Below, one piece after another: positions 31,937 through 42,694 of a stretch of 64,000 bases of DNA; the first letter of the stretch is position 1, and each line of letters begins with the position of its first letter. Source of the stretch: Candidatus Riesia sp. GBBU (lineage in GTDB: Bacteria > Pseudomonadota > Gammaproteobacteria > Enterobacterales > Enterobacteriaceae); contig CP012849.1 of NCBI GenBank assembly GCA_002074035.1, positions 317,919 to 381,918 of the forward strand, in the 5' to 3' direction. The notes under the pieces are model-generated. The model saw only the letters and a list, made by a program, of their open reading frames with translations, was not told the DNA's origin and did no database searches. The position numbers and the translations under genes were made by a program.

Positions 31937-32239
31937 TTATTGGATTTTTTCTATAAAATCTAAATTTTGATTTTTTTCTAAAGTTATATATGCCTTTTTA
32001 TAAGTTCTTTTTCTAAAGAGTTTTTTATTTACATGTTTTCTATTTTTTTTTCTTATAACAAGAGTATTAACAGATTTGACTTTAACAGAAAAAAAGTTAA
32101 TAATTGCCCGTTTAATCTCAATTTTATTAGAATTCTTAGAAACTTTCATAGAAAATGTATTTTCTTTCATCAAAGAAGACGATTTTTCAGAAATATGAAA
32201 CGAGTTTAACACATTGAATAATTTATCTTTTTGAATCAC
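31937..32239 (-). CDS. rplW: 50S ribosomal protein L23
   Basis: Tunnel-exit protein that docks trigger factor and SRP; 100 residues, as in E. coli. Segments LNSFHISEKSSSLMKE near 11-26, SNKIEIKRAIINFF near 36-49 and VKSVNTLVIRKKNR fit the family. The ATG overlaps the rplD stop by 4 bp, so the two are coupled. Confidence 0.96.
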   Translation of the reverse strand: MIQKDKLFNVLNSFHISEKSSSLMKENTFSMKVSKNSNKIEIKRAIINFFSVKVKSVNTLVIRKKNRKHVNKKLFRKRTYKKAYITLEKNQNLDFIEKIQ

Positions 32240-32841
32240 GATAATCTCTCTTCTATCTTTTTAATGGATTTAATTGTTAAAATTGTATTTTCGAATTGAA
32301 TCAATTTTACAGGGTTTATACAATCTATATTGTATACCTTTATTTCGTTTAAATTTCTGGAAGCTAGAAATATATTCCTATCAATATTTTCACAAATTAC
32401 AATTGTTCTTTTCTTAGAAAACATTCTTATAGTTTTTAAGAAAATTTTTGTTTTTGGACTATCTATAAAAATTTCTGATAGCAGAATTATCCTATTTTCT
32501 CTGATCAATTCTGATAAAATAACTCTCATAGCAACACGGTACATTTTTCTATTTATTTTTTGTTTATATTTTTTCGGTTTTGCTGCAAAAGTTACTCCTC
32601 CAGATCTCCATATAGGACTTCTCTTAGATCCAGCTCTAGCATTTCCAGTTCCTTTTTGTTTCCATGGTTTTTTTTTGGATCCAGAAACTTCTGATCTGTT
32701 CTTTTGAGATTTATTTCCAGTTCTAGATGAGTTTCTATAAAAAACTACTAATTGGTGAACAATAGAATTATTAAATTTTCTCTTAAAAATATCATCAGAA
32801 ACATTTACTTCTTCTTTTGTATCTTGTGTACATAATTTCAT
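32236..32841 (-). CDS. rplD: 50S ribosomal protein L4
   Basis: Tunnel protein, 201 residues as in E. coli; in E. coli it also represses the S10 operon. The extended loop GSKKKPWKQKGTGNARAGSKRSPIWRSGG lies around 55-85. The C-terminal half is more diverged than its neighbours. It lies between rplC (1 bp) and rplW (4-bp overlap). Confidence 0.96.
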   Translation of the reverse strand: MKLCTQDTKEEVNVSDDIFKRKFNNSIVHQLVVFYRNSSRTGNKSQKNRSEVSGSKKKPWKQKGTGNARAGSKRSPIWRSGGVTFAAKPKKYKQKINRKMYRVAMRVILSELIRENRIILLSEIFIDSPKTKIFLKTIRMFSKKRTIVICENIDRNIFLASRNLNEIKVYNIDCINPVKLIQFENTILTIKSIKKIEERLS

Positions 32842-32842
32842 T

Positions 32843-33478
32843 CTATGATCCTTTTTTTATAGATCTGTTTATTAAAACTACACTATTTTTTCTTCCTGGT
32901 ACTGATCCTTTTACTAACAAAATATTTTTTTCTGAATCAATATGAATTATTTTTAAATTTTGTATTGTTACACGATTATTTCCCATTCTTCCTGCCATTT
33001 TTTTTCCCTTGAATACTTTTCCAGGAGTTTGATTTTGTCCAATTGATCCTGGAGCTCTATGAGACAGAGAGTTACCATGAGAACTATCTTGAGATCGAAA
33101 ATTCCAACGTTTTATAGTACCGGAAAAACCTTTTCCTTTTGATATACCTGTAATATCAACTACTTTTACATTTTTTAAATTTGAAATTCTTATCTTTTCT
33201 CCAATTGAATAGACTTTATTTTCCTTAGTTTTAAATTCTCGAACAATTTTTCCTACTTTTAATCCAAATTTAGAAAAATATCCTATTTCTGATTTTTTTA
33301 TATACTTGGTTTTTTTTTCTTCTACAGAAACTTGAATTACTTTACAATTCTTATCAGAAATATTCTTTATATAAATTATTTGATTATCATGCAATCTTAT
33401 AACAGTAACTGGAATAGAAATTCCGTTCTTGTCAAAAATTCTTGTCATACCTATTTTTTTTCCAATCATTCCAATCAT
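32843..33478 (-). CDS. rplC: 50S ribosomal protein L3
   Basis: Large-subunit assembly protein whose loop reaches the peptidyl-transferase centre; 211 residues (E. coli 209). It starts MIGMIGKKIGMTRIF. The central loop has RWNFRSQDSSHGNSLSHR and GSIGQNQTPGKVFKGKKMAG, including the Gln that is methylated in E. coli. It is 3 bp after rpsJ. Confidence 0.97.
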   Translation of the reverse strand: MIGMIGKKIGMTRIFDKNGISIPVTVIRLHDNQIIYIKNISDKNCKVIQVSVEEKKTKYIKKSEIGYFSKFGLKVGKIVREFKTKENKVYSIGEKIRISNLKNVKVVDITGISKGKGFSGTIKRWNFRSQDSSHGNSLSHRAPGSIGQNQTPGKVFKGKKMAGRMGNNRVTIQNLKIIHIDSEKNILLVKGSVPGRKNSVVLINRSIKKGS

Positions 33479-33481
33479 TTT

Positions 33482-33796
33482 CTATCCTAAACTAATTTGA
33501 ACATCTACACCAGATGCTAAATCTAAATGCATTAAAGCATCTACCGTTTTTTCAGTTGGTTCAACTATATCAATAAGTCTTTTGTGAGTTCTGATTTCAT
33601 ACTGATCTCTAGCATCTTTATTTACATGAGGAGAAATCAATACCGTAAATCTTTCTTTTTTAGTTGGAAGAGGTATTGGTCCTTTTACTCTGGCTCCAGT
33701 TTTTTTAGCGGTTTTTACTATTTCTATAGTAGATTGATCAATTAATCTATGATCAAATGCCTTTAATCGTATTCTAATTCTCTGATTTTTTTGCAT
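33482..33796 (-). CDS. rpsJ: 30S ribosomal protein S10
   Basis: Head protein that also acts as NusE in antitermination; first gene of the S10 operon. From the ATG at 33794-33796, with GGAG nine bases upstream, it is 104 residues (E. coli 103) and starts [20 protein letters not shown]. An in-frame TTG four codons earlier overlaps the ribosome binding site. The spacer upstream (33797-34039, about 240 bp) separates it from tufA and should contain the operon promoter. Confidence 0.97.
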   Translation of the reverse strand: MQKNQRIRIRLKAFDHRLIDQSTIEIVKTAKKTGARVKGPIPLPTKKERFTVLISPHVNKDARDQYEIRTHKRLIDIVEPTEKTVDALMHLDLASGVDVQISLG

Positions 33797-34039
33797 ATAT
33801 TTCTCCAAATCACTCTTGTATAAATTTTTTATATTTTTTTAAAAATAAAATAATAATTATTTTAAAATTTACTTATAATATTAGTTTTACATCATTTCTA
33901 TATCTTAAGTAAAATAAAAAGAATATTTGAAACAAATCCATCAAATGAGATATAACTGAATCATTTTCTCAAAGTAATTTTAATACAAATCAAAAAAAAT
34001 TTGATGTTTTTTTTACAAAAGTGAATAGTGAAATAACTT

Positions 34040-35224
34040 TTAAGAAATAATCTTTGTTACTATTCCTGCACCGACTGTTTTTCCTCCTTCTCTAATTGCA
34101 AATCTTAATCCTTCATCCATAGCTATTGGAGCAATTAAAGATACGTTCATACTAATATTGTCACCAGGCATAACCATTTCAGTTTTATTAGGTAGTTCAA
34201 TTGTTCCTGTTATGTCAGTTGTTCTGAAGTAAAACTGAGGTTTATATCCTTTGAAAAAAGGAGTGTGTCTTCCTCCCTCATCTTTTGTTAGAATATATAC
34301 TTCAGATTTAAATTTTGTATGAGGATTTATTGATCCAGGTTTTGCTAAAATTTGTCCTCTTTCTACGTCTTCTCTTTTTATACCTCTCAACAAAACTCCT
34401 ACATTTTCTCCAGCTCTTCCTTCGTCTAATAGTTTACGAAACATTTCTACTCCAGTACAAATTGTTTTTTTTGTTTCTCTAATTCCTATTATTTCGACTT
34501 CTTCTCCTATTTTTACTATACCTCTTTCAATTCTTCCAGTTACAACTGTGCCTCTTCCAGATATAGAAAACACATCTTCTATAGGTAGAAGGAAAGGTTG
34601 ATCAATCATTCTCTTTGGATCTGGAATATATTGATCTAATTTTTCTGTTAATTCTATTATTTTATCTTCCCATTTTTTGATACTTTCTAATGCCTTTAGA
34701 GCAGATCCTTTAATTATTGGAGTTTTATCTCCAGGAAATTCATATTGGGACAATAGTTCTCGAATTTCCATTTCTACAAGTTCTAATAATTCTTTGTCAT
34801 CTACCATATCACATTTATTTAAGAATACTACAATATATGGAACACCAACCTGTCTAGCCAATAGAATGTGTTCTCTAGTCTGTGGCATTGGACCGTCTGT
34901 CGCGTCAACTACAAGTATAGCTCCATCCATTTGAGCTGCGCCTGTAATCATATTTTTAACATAGTCTGCATGTCCTGGACAATCTACATGTGCATAATGT
35001 CTCTTTTCAGTATCGTATTCTACATGAGATGCAGAAATGGTTATTCCTCTGGCTTTTTCTTCAGGTGCATTATCAATTTGATCAAATGCGTAAGAGTTTC
35101 CGCCAAATTTTTTTGAGAGAACAGTGGTTATAGCAGATGTTAAAGTTGTTTTACCATGATCTACATGACCAATTGTCCCAACATTTATATGAGTTTTTAA
35201 ACGTTCAAATTTCTTTTTAGACAT
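34040..35224 (-). CDS. tufA: Elongation factor Tu
   Basis: Delivers aminoacyl-tRNA to the ribosome as a GTP complex. From the ATG at 35222-35224 it is 394 residues, the E. coli length, and starts [10 protein letters not shown]. GTPase motifs are GHVDHGKT (about 19-26), DCPGH (about 81-85) and NKCD (about 136-139). With tufB reduced to a fragment at 11830-12290, this is the only intact EF-Tu gene in the window. Segments 34126-34239 and 34753-35035 are the parts still shared with that fragment. It lies downstream of fusA as in the str operon. Confidence 0.98.
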   Translation of the reverse strand: MSKKKFERLKTHINVGTIGHVDHGKTTLTSAITTVLSKKFGGNSYAFDQIDNAPEEKARGITISASHVEYDTEKRHYAHVDCPGHADYVKNMITGAAQMDGAILVVDATDGPMPQTREHILLARQVGVPYIVVFLNKCDMVDDKELLELVEMEIRELLSQYEFPGDKTPIIKGSALKALESIKKWEDKIIELTEKLDQYIPDPKRMIDQPFLLPIEDVFSISGRGTVVTGRIERGIVKIGEEVEIIGIRETKKTICTGVEMFRKLLDEGRAGENVGVLLRGIKREDVERGQILAKPGSINPHTKFKSEVYILTKDEGGRHTPFFKGYKPQFYFRTTDITGTIELPNKTEMVMPGDNISMNVSLIAPIAMDEGLRFAIREGGKTVGAGIVTKIIS

Positions 35225-35274
35225 AATAAATTCCTTCAAATCACATTTTCTAAAAATTAATAAATTATTTTTAA

Positions 35275-37377
35275 TTATTTTTTAAATTTCTTTTCTATTA
35301 TTTTGTTAACCAAATTTTTTGGAACCTCTTTATATTTATAAAATTCCATTGAATAAGAAGCACGACCTTGTGTATAAGATCTTAAATCAGTCGCATATCC
35401 AAACATTTCTGACAACGGAACAATCGCTTTTATTTTTTTTACTAAATTTACTTCTTCTATACCTTCTATTGTTCCTCTTCTTCTGTTCAGATCTCCTATT
35501 ACTTCTCCCATATATGAATCAGGAGTTTCTATCTCAATTTTCATAAAAGGTTCTAATAAAGTTGGATTAGCTTTCATAAATCCTTCCTTGAAAGCTAAAG
35601 AAGCTGCTATCTTAAATGCTATTTCAGAAGAGTCTACTTCATGATATGATCCATCATATAAAGATACTTTTACATTAGTTACAGGGTAACCTGCTAATAC
35701 TCCATTTTTCATTTGATCTTTGATTCCATTATTTATCGATGGTATATATTCTTTTGGAATAACACCGCCGACAATTTTATTGTGAAACTCGTAATCTTTT
35801 TTATCATCTATTAATGGTTCTATCTTTATCCATACATGTCCAAACTGACCTCTTCCTCCAGATTGACGGATAAACTTACCTTCTTGATTAACAGAGTTTT
35901 TTATAGTTTCTCTATATGCAACCTGAGGTTTACCTATGTTCGCTTGTACATTGAATTCACGATTCATTCTATCAACAAGTATTTCTAGATGTAATTCTCC
36001 CATTCCTGCAATAATAGTTTGACCTGATTCTTCATCACATAGTACTGAAAATGAAGGATCTTCTTGAGTTAGTTTATTAAGTGCTACACTCATCTTTTCT
36101 TGATCTACTTTTGTTTTTGGTTCAATTGCTATTGAAATAACAGGTTTAGGGAAGTCAATTTTTTCTAGTATAATTGGATTTTCTAAAGAACATAACGTAT
36201 CACCTGTAGTAACACTTTTCAAACCAACAGCTGCTGCTATATCTCCAGATCTAACAGTAGAAATTTCTTCTCGTTTGTTTGCATGCATTTGAACAATTCT
36301 TCCAAATCTTTCTTTTTTGTTTTTAACTGCGTTTAATACTGTATCTCCAGATTTTAGTAAACCAGAATACACACGAAAAAAAGCTAAATTTCCGACAAAA
36401 GGATCTGTAGATATTTTAAATACTAAAGCGGAAAATAATTTTTTATTATTTTTTTTTGGTTTTGTTTTTTTAATACATTTAGATAAATTTTTATAAAAAA
36501 ATGAGTCTTCTGGTGATGGAAGATATTCTACAATTGCATCTAATAATGGTTGAATTCCTTTGTTTTTAAAAGCTGAACCACAAGTTATCAAGATAATTTC
36601 ATTGTTTATAACTCTTTTTCTTAATTCATTTTTTATTTCTTTTTCAGAAATTTTTTCTTCATTAAGAAACTTTTCTGTTAGTATATCTGACTTTTCTACA
36701 GCAGCTTCAATAAGTTTATTTCTCCATTTTTTTACCATAGATATCATTGTTTTAGGAATTTCTTTTAAAGAAAATTTTGTTCCATCATCTCCTTTTGTCC
36801 AGTAAATAGCATTCATTTTGATTAAATCTACTACTCCAGAAAATGATTCTTCTGATCCTATTGGTAATTGAATTGGAATAGGTTTAGTGAACAATCTTTC
36901 TTTCATTTGTTTAATTACTCGAAAGAAGTTTGATCCAGTTCTATCCATTTTATTTATGAATGCTATTCTAGGAACTTTGTATTTATTAGCTTGACGCCAT
37001 ACAGTTTCAGATTGTGGTTGTACTCCTCCTACAGCACAATAAATCATAATTACTCCATCTAGTACTCTCATTGATCTTTCTACTTCTATTGTGAAGTCAA
37101 CATGTCCTGGTGTGTCAATTATGTTAATTCTATGTTTTTCAAATTGATTATTTATTCCTGACCAGAATGTTGTTGTTGCTGCTGATGTTATTGTTATACC
37201 ACGTTCTTGCTCTTGCTCCATCCAATCCATTGTTGCTGTACCATCGTGTACTTCTCCTAACTTATGACTAATTCCTGTGTAAAATAATATTCTTTCTGTA
37301 GTAGTAGTTTTACCAGCATCTATATGTGCACTGATTCCTATATTTCTATATTGTTTTGTAGAAATTTTGCTATTCAT
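35275..37377 (-). CDS. fusA: Elongation factor G
   Basis: Translocase GTPase of protein synthesis, 700 residues (E. coli 704). The GTPase motifs [14 protein letters not shown] (about 18-31), DTPGHVDFT (near 90) and NKMDR (near 142) are intact. Domain IV and the conserved C-terminal block with [22 protein letters not shown] are present. It follows rpsG after 32 bp and precedes tufA by 50 bp. Confidence 0.98.
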   Translation of the reverse strand: MNSKISTKQYRNIGISAHIDAGKTTTTERILFYTGISHKLGEVHDGTATMDWMEQEQERGITITSAATTTFWSGINNQFEKHRINIIDTPGHVDFTIEVERSMRVLDGVIMIYCAVGGVQPQSETVWRQANKYKVPRIAFINKMDRTGSNFFRVIKQMKERLFTKPIPIQLPIGSEESFSGVVDLIKMNAIYWTKGDDGTKFSLKEIPKTMISMVKKWRNKLIEAAVEKSDILTEKFLNEEKISEKEIKNELRKRVINNEIILITCGSAFKNKGIQPLLDAIVEYLPSPEDSFFYKNLSKCIKKTKPKKNNKKLFSALVFKISTDPFVGNLAFFRVYSGLLKSGDTVLNAVKNKKERFGRIVQMHANKREEISTVRSGDIAAAVGLKSVTTGDTLCSLENPIILEKIDFPKPVISIAIEPKTKVDQEKMSVALNKLTQEDPSFSVLCDEESGQTIIAGMGELHLEILVDRMNREFNVQANIGKPQVAYRETIKNSVNQEGKFIRQSGGRGQFGHVWIKIEPLIDDKKDYEFHNKIVGGVIPKEYIPSINNGIKDQMKNGVLAGYPVTNVKVSLYDGSYHEVDSSEIAFKIAASLAFKEGFMKANPTLLEPFMKIEIETPDSYMGEVIGDLNRRRGTIEGIEEVNLVKKIKAIVPLSEMFGYATDLRSYTQGRASYSMEFYKYKEVPKNLVNKIIEKKFKK

Positions 37378-37409
37378 AATATTATATTTTCATTAAAAAA
37401 AATTTAATT

Positions 37410-37880
37410 TTACCATCTGTAATGAGAAAATGCTTTATTTGCTTCAGCAATTTTATGCACATTCTCTTTTTTTCTAACTGCCATTCCTTTATTATCATAT
37501 GATTCATTCAATTCGTTAGCTAATCTTATTGACATAGATTTGTCTTTTCTTTTTCTAGCAGACTCAATTATCCATCTCATTGCTAATGTATTACTTCTAG
37601 ATGATCTTATTTCAACTGGAACCTGATATGTTGATCCACCTACCCTACGTGATTTTACTTCTACTATTGGTTTTACATTGTCTAAAGCTTTTTCAAAAAC
37701 TTTGAGATGAATTTTCTTTCTTTTTTTTGATACGATATTAAGTGCGTCATAGACTATAGAAGCGGCAATAGATTTTTTGCCATGCACCATTACCATATTT
37801 ATAAACTTTGCTAAAATTTCTGATCCAAATTTATGATCAGGAGAAATTTTTCTACGACTAATTATTTTTTTTCTAGACAT
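37410..37880 (-). CDS. rpsG: 30S ribosomal protein S7
   Basis: Primary assembly protein of the small-subunit head, 156 residues; this is the shorter form, as in many bacteria. It has [20 protein letters not shown] near 74-93 and the C-terminal [10 protein letters not shown]. It lies between rpsL and fusA in the str operon, where S7 is the usual translational repressor; no repressor site could be recognised by eye. Confidence 0.97.
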   Translation of the reverse strand: MSRKKIISRRKISPDHKFGSEILAKFINMVMVHGKKSIAASIVYDALNIVSKKRKKIHLKVFEKALDNVKPIVEVKSRRVGGSTYQVPVEIRSSRSNTLAMRWIIESARKRKDKSMSIRLANELNESYDNKGMAVRKKENVHKIAEANKAFSHYRW

Positions 37881-37916
37881 CTAATATCCTGTTTAATAAA
37901 ATATTAAAGTTTCAAG

Positions 37917-38291
37917 TTAGACTTTTTTCATTTTCGTTCCATATTTAGAACGAGAATTTTTTCTGCCTTTTACTCCAGTACAATCTAATGCTCCTCGAAC
38001 TGTATGATATCTAACTCCTGGTAAGTCTTTTACTCTTCCTCCACGAATTAAAACTACTGAGTGTTCTTGTAGATCATGTCCTTCACCACCGATATAAGAT
38101 GCAACTTCATATCCGTTTGTTAATCTAACTCTACAAACTTTTCTTAAAGCTGAATTTGGTTTTTTAGGAGTAGTAGTGTAAACTCTAGTGCAAACACCTC
38201 TTTTTTGAGGACATGAATTAAGGGCTGGTACATCACTTTTAAATTTTTTTGAACTTCTTGGTTTTCTAACTAATTGGTTGATCGTCGGCAT
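37917..38291 (-). CDS. rpsL: 30S ribosomal protein S12
   Basis: Decoding-centre protein, 124 residues as in E. coli. [13 protein letters not shown] near residues 40-52 keeps the Lys whose change gives streptomycin resistance. [13 protein letters not shown] keeps the methylthiolated-Asp site. It is preceded by GGAGAAAAA and is the first gene of rpsL-rpsG-fusA-tufA, with tusB 67 bp upstream. Confidence 0.98.
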   Translation of the reverse strand: MPTINQLVRKPRSSKKFKSDVPALNSCPQKRGVCTRVYTTTPKKPNSALRKVCRVRLTNGYEVASYIGGEGHDLQEHSVVLIRGGRVKDLPGVRYHTVRGALDCTGVKGRKNSRSKYGTKMKKV

Positions 38292-38358
38292 TTTTTCTCC
38301 AAGACTTTTAAAATTTTAAATATGTACTTATAGTTTAATTAAATATATAAGTAATTTA

Positions 38359-38652
38359 TTACCAAACAAAATATTTTTCATTTTCTTCAGTTAATTTCAC
38401 AAATCCTCTATAAGAAATTTGAAGAATTTCTGAAGAAATCCTTAATCTTCTTTTTTTTACATCTTCTTTTATTGCAAAGATCATTATATCTTTTTTCGAT
38501 AAAAAATAACCAAACCTTTTATAAGTTGGATTTTCGAAATTTCCAATGAATACTCCGTCTTGGATTAATAAAACTTTATCTTTTTTTTGCAAAAAATTTT
38601 TAAATGAACATGAATCAAAATAGTAAGGAAACGTAAAAATAATATGTAACAT
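38359..38652 (-). CDS. tusB: Sulfurtransferase complex subunit TusB
   Basis: Subunit of the TusBCD relay that passes persulfide sulfur towards MnmA for 2-thiouridine at tRNA position 34. Length 97 residues (E. coli 95). It starts MLHIIFTFPYY, with LLIQDGVFIGN around 30-40 and a C-terminal VKLTEENEKYFVW-type end. Sequence similarity is modest, but the tusD-tusC-tusB-rpsL order is exactly that of E. coli. Confidence 0.9.
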   Translation of the reverse strand: MLHIIFTFPYYFDSCSFKNFLQKKDKVLLIQDGVFIGNFENPTYKRFGYFLSKKDIMIFAIKEDVKKRRLRISSEILQISYRGFVKLTEENEKYFVW

Positions 38653-38662
38653 GTTTTGTAAA

Positions 38663-39019
38663 TTAAATATTTAAAGTTAAATTATATTTAGATATAATTT
38701 TTCTTATCTTTGAAGAAGATTTTATCATTACAGGAAATAAAAATTTTAAATCGAATCTTTTATTATTCTTTAAGTCTTCTTCGCATACATAAAATAGTTT
38801 TATTCCATAAAACAATAACATTTCATATAGTTTCTTTCTATTAGTTTCAAAAGATGAAAGTTTTCTATCATTGTTTTTTAAAACTTGTAACACTCCTTTT
38901 GATATAAAAAATACACCAATTTCTGTTCCAACCATAGAAAAAGCTAGAATAATATCAATGTACTCTAAAGATTTATTATGAAAATATGAATTTCCAATTA
39001 TGAAGGCTAATTTTTTCAT
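38663..39019 (-). CDS. tusC: Sulfurtransferase complex subunit TusC
   Basis: Subunit of the TusBCD hexamer of tRNA 2-thiolation. Length 118 residues (E. coli 119). DsrE-like fold features are the N-terminal KLAFIIGNSYFHNK and a central IGVFFISKGVLQVL. It is flanked by tusD (1 bp) and tusB (10 bp), so the three are one translational unit. Confidence 0.9.
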   Translation of the reverse strand: MKKLAFIIGNSYFHNKSLEYIDIILAFSMVGTEIGVFFISKGVLQVLKNNDRKLSSFETNRKKLYEMLLFYGIKLFYVCEEDLKNNKRFDLKFLFPVMIKSSSKIRKIISKYNLTLNI

Positions 39020-39020
39020 T

Positions 39021-39425
39021 TTAAAATTTCATAACTCTATCACAGCTAAATATTGATTCAACTAGACTTATTAAAGTGCTTAAAACAAAAAATTCTTCTA
39101 AGTTAGAAGATTCATAATTATTTCTATCAACATTTTCTGAATGAATAATATTATTTTCTAAAGCAGAAGAAACACAAACTTCTAACTTACATTTAGATTT
39201 TTTTGATAAAGTTTTCCACCTTTCTACTAAGTTATTTTTACTTTTTTTGAAAAAAAATTTTTTGTTACTATTCTGAGATCCATTTTTGTAAAAAAAGACA
39301 CTCTTGAGTATATGATGTTCATTTACTAAAGCTTCTGAAAATTTTAAAGCAACCTCATTTTTTAAAAAACTTGTTATTATTATACAATATTTCAAACGAT
39401 TGCTTGTATTAATTTCTTTTTTCAT
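39021..39425 (-). CDS. tusD: Sulfurtransferase subunit TusD
   Basis: Sulfur-accepting subunit of TusBCD. Length 134 residues (E. coli 128). The catalytic Cys is expected in the segment LEVCVSSALE, at about residue 84, aligned with the E. coli ICVAAAL cysteine. SVFFYKNGSQNSN near 42-54 and the C-terminal SCDRVMKF also match. Its partner TusE lies at 50978-51286. TusA, IscS and MnmA are not in this window. Confidence 0.92.
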   Translation of the reverse strand: MKKEINTSNRLKYCIIITSFLKNEVALKFSEALVNEHHILKSVFFYKNGSQNSNKKFFFKKSKNNLVERWKTLSKKSKCKLEVCVSSALENNIIHSENVDRNNYESSNLEEFFVLSTLISLVESIFSCDRVMKF

Positions 39426-39577
39426 ACTTAAAAATTTTTATCGTTGAATTCTATCAAATTTAATATATTTTTTAAACAAATTTTAAAATTTTCAAGATTT
39501 TCTACTTATGTTTAACAGATTCTAAATTAATTTTCATAGAAATTTAAAATGTTTTTGTAAAGTAACAATGGTACTTT

Positions 39578-39650
<73 letters not shown>

Positions 39651-39695
39651 ACTAACTTATTAATAACTTATTATAATTTAAACGTCAATTCAATT

Positions 39696-40334
39696 TTAAA
39701 AATTTTTGTTTTTATCTGTAAAAATAAAGTTTTTTTCCTTTATAAATTTTTCTACAGTATCTACTAGAGATTTAGTATAGAAATCAATCTCTATATTGAA
39801 ACTACTATTTGTATTTTTTTTCATAATTGTTGTCCTTCTAATTGTTTCAGGAATTAAATAAACAAAAAAACAATTTTCATATATTTTACCAACTGTAAGA
39901 CTAATTCCGTCTATTCCTATAAATCCCTTATAAAAAATATACTTCATATACACATTATTTTGTAATAAAAAACAAATACTATTATCATTTTTGATTTTTG
40001 TTTTTTTCATTTTAGCAATTGTAGAAATATGTCCAGACATTATATGTCCACCTATTTCTGAACTACTTTTCATGGACCTTTCTAAATTTAGAAATTCTCC
40101 TTGTTTTAACTCTTTTAAATTTGTTAGTTTTAGAGTTTCTCGAATAACTTCAAAGCTTACTTTTTGATTATCTATTTTTGTAACAGATAAACAGCATCCG
40201 TTACAAGAAACTGAGTATCCGCATTCTAAATCTTTTGTAAGTTTTTTTGGAAATTCTACAGTCAATTCTCGAAAACTATTCATATTTTTTATCTTTAAAA
40301 CTTTGCCAATTCCGTCAACTATACCGGTAAACAT
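39696..40334 (-). CDS. ribC: Riboflavin synthase (alpha subunit)
   Basis: Dismutates two 6,7-dimethyl-8-ribityllumazine molecules to riboflavin; called ribE in some genomes. About 212 residues (E. coli 213). It begins MFTGIVDGIGKV, with two lumazine-binding repeats. Repeat 1 has NGCCLSVT and IGGHIMSGHI, and repeat 2 has KGFIGIDGISLTVG. Two adjacent ATG codons exist; the second (40332-40334) has the better spacing to GAGG and matches the E. coli start. It faces tRNA-Val, echoing the E. coli ribC-valV neighbourhood. It implies vitamin B2 supply. Confidence 0.95.
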   Translation of the reverse strand: MFTGIVDGIGKVLKIKNMNSFRELTVEFPKKLTKDLECGYSVSCNGCCLSVTKIDNQKVSFEVIRETLKLTNLKELKQGEFLNLERSMKSSSEIGGHIMSGHISTIAKMKKTKIKNDNSICFLLQNNVYMKYIFYKGFIGIDGISLTVGKIYENCFFVYLIPETIRRTTIMKKNTNSSFNIEIDFYTKSLVDTVEKFIKEKNFIFTDKNKNF

Positions 40335-40597
40335 CATGTCCTCTTATATAATTGCATTTAAATGAACTAATGAATTTTACTTTAAATATTTTATAATAAA
40401 TATTAATTTCAATAGTATATTATGTAATACTTTATTTTAAGTATTTATAAATTTTTTAATATGATCTGATTTTAGAAATTTCTATTTGTATATTATTGAA
40501 TAAATTTAACTATTTTAGAATTCGATAATAGAATACAAGTAATCTGTGTATCAATTTAAGTTTATATGAGTTTTAAAGTATTACTTTAGTTTTTTAT

Positions 40598-40671
40598 ACG
40601 TCCGTAACTCAATCTGGTAGAGTATCACTATGACATGGTGAAAGTTGGTGGTTCAAATCCACTCGGACGTA
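40598..40671 (+). tRNA. tRNA-Val (GAC anticodon)
   Basis: Full cloverleaf: acceptor ACGTCCG pairs with CGGACGT, the anticodon loop is ATGACAT, and the T-arm GGTGGTTCAAATCCACT is the same type as E. coli valV. The first pair is A-U instead of the usual G-C. The discriminator is A and no CCA is encoded. GAC reads only GUU and GUC, so another tRNA-Val must be elsewhere. Confidence 0.94.
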
Positions 40672-40711
40672 TTTACGATTTTGTTACTTTAAATATTTCG
40701 ACATAAAACTT

Positions 40712-42250
40712 TTATAAAATAAATTTAAGTAATTTCTTAAAACTTATTCTAAAAACGGATAAACTGGAAAAGTAAACAATGAGTCCAACAGTTATAGTTA
40801 TAGGTATTTCAAAAATCTCTTTTCTAAGAGAAGAACAAAAAATTATTTCTAAGACATTCTTCTTAAGAAAAGACATAGTTATATACATAAAAAATGAAGA
40901 AAAAATCACTTTAAATACAAATATACAAAAATTTAAAGATAATTTTAATATTTTTTCTTTTTTTAACTTACAAAATAGCAGCAAAGTACGTAAATAAGAA
41001 GAAATAATAATTGAAAGAATTAATCCTATATACTGAAACTTTTGAATGAAATAGTAATTCATTATCTGAGAAATAATAGTAATAAATATTAATAATCTTA
41101 TTGAGTCTTTAATTTTATTTTTCAAATGAAGCACAAAGTTTAATGATTTTGTAAGAACGAAGCTTATAATTCCAATTGAATACAAAATCAAAGATTTTTC
41201 TATCATTTTCATATCATGATTATTGAAGCTTCTATATTCAAATAGAAATGATATTATTTGCTCGGATAAGCATATAAATATAACAGTACATGGAAGAGAA
41301 AATAAAAAACACAATTTTACACCATGAAAGATAAAACTTTCAGACTTACAGTAATTTTTATTTGTTAAATTAATATCTATTTTGGATTTAAAAAATATAT
41401 TTAATAAAATGTTCAGTATACCTGTCGGTATCTCTGTTATTCTACTAGAATAATAAATCCAAGATACGGATCCATTTTCTAGAAATGATATTAAAATAAT
41501 GTTAGCATAAGAAGACAATTGATTAATGATTGATTCAGCTGTTGTGAATTTCATTATTTTTAGAATCTTATGTATTCCATCATGTTTAAATGAAATTATA
41601 GGGAATGTGGTCATATTGATCTTTTTAAGATAAAAGATTTGAAATAAAATCTGAGCGAGTCCTCCTAATATAACCCCAACACCTATAGAAATAATTTTTT
41701 TGTTTAAATGGTTTGAAATGAACATTATTGAAAATACTATACTAAGATTCAATATTATTGGAATCAAGTAAGATATAAAAAACTTATTCCAAGTATTTAG
41801 TATAATATTGTTTAAAGAAGAAAATGATGAAATTAGTATATAAGGAGATATTAATTTCAGTAAAAAAACTGTGAGTTTGAATTTTTCAATTTTTCCAATA
41901 AATCCAGGAACAACAAATTTAACGATAATTTCAGGTATTAATAATATTATAATGAATAAAATAGCTGAAATGATTAATATTATTCCGTACATCATGGATA
42001 TAAAATTTCTAGTGAACTTATTGTCTTTTGAAGATTTGTAATCTAATATTGTTAAGTAAAAAGCTTGACAAAATATTTCTTCAATTAATATATTTTTGAA
42101 AATGTTTATAATTCTAAAAGAGATTAGAACAGAATCTGTTGAAAACCCAACTCCAAAATATCTTGCTATTGTTATATCTCTTATTAAACCAGATATCTTA
42201 GACAAGATAATTGTGAAAACAATAAAAATATAAGATTTAATTGAATTCAT
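40712..42250 (-). CDS. murJ: Lipid II flippase MurJ
   Basis: Inner-membrane MOP-family transporter that flips lipid II outwards. Length 512 residues (E. coli 511) with about fourteen hydrophobic segments. The N-terminus SKISGLIRDITIARYFGVG near 18-36 is the family signature. VVPGF (near 115) and ILNTWNKFF (near 155) are also kept. It stands alone between tRNA-Val and tRNA-Ser, on the opposite strand to both. It completes the MraY-MurG lipid II pathway encoded at 55-60 kb. Confidence 0.95.
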   Translation of the reverse strand: MNSIKSYIFIVFTIILSKISGLIRDITIARYFGVGFSTDSVLISFRIINIFKNILIEEIFCQAFYLTILDYKSSKDNKFTRNFISMMYGIILIISAILFIIILLIPEIIVKFVVPGFIGKIEKFKLTVFLLKLISPYILISSFSSLNNIILNTWNKFFISYLIPIILNLSIVFSIMFISNHLNKKIISIGVGVILGGLAQILFQIFYLKKINMTTFPIISFKHDGIHKILKIMKFTTAESIINQLSSYANIILISFLENGSVSWIYYSSRITEIPTGILNILLNIFFKSKIDINLTNKNYCKSESFIFHGVKLCFLFSLPCTVIFICLSEQIISFLFEYRSFNNHDMKMIEKSLILYSIGIISFVLTKSLNFVLHLKNKIKDSIRLLIFITIISQIMNYYFIQKFQYIGLILSIIISSYLRTLLLFCKLKKEKILKLSLNFCIFVFKVIFSSFFMYITMSFLKKNVLEIIFCSSLRKEIFEIPITITVGLIVYFSSLSVFRISFKKLLKFIL

Positions 42251-42378
42251 TCCGAAAAAAAATCGAGATTATCTTCTTAAAATAAAGAAGAGTTCTTATT
42301 TTAACATATTAAAAATTAAGTATAAAAATTTAAATAATTTTAACAAATTAAAAAATGTCTGATAATATTTAAAATTCT

Positions 42379-42468
42379 GGTGAGATGTCCGAGAGGATTA
42401 AGGAGCATGATTGGAAATCATGTATACATGAAATCCGTGTATCAAGGGTTCGAATCCCTTTCTCACCG
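42379..42468 (+). tRNA. tRNA-Ser (GGA anticodon)
   Basis: Class II tRNA with a long variable arm. Acceptor GGTGAGA pairs with TCTCACC, the anticodon loop is TTGGAAA between CATGA and TCATG, and the T-loop is TTCGAAT. The discriminator is G, a serine identity base. No CCA is encoded. It resembles E. coli serX. Confidence 0.96.
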
Positions 42469-42694
42469 AATTTATAAAAATTTTATTCAAAATGTCATAA
42501 AATTTCTAATCTAAATAGTTGTTATATAATCAGTTTAGATTTGTTTATAATTAAATAAAATAATATAAATTTTGGTATTAAATTTTTATGTTATTTTCTA
42601 AAGTATCTTTAAGAACTAAAAAAACAATTTTATATTTCTATGTTGTTATTAATTTTTAAGTAAAATTTCAAAATCTAGAATAATAGTTCTTAAC

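Noticed and set aside
34868-35116. + strand frame opposite tufA that is also found opposite the tufB remnant (12120-12314)
   Set aside because: Its presence twice is explained by the tufA/tufB duplication, not by a conserved antisense gene.
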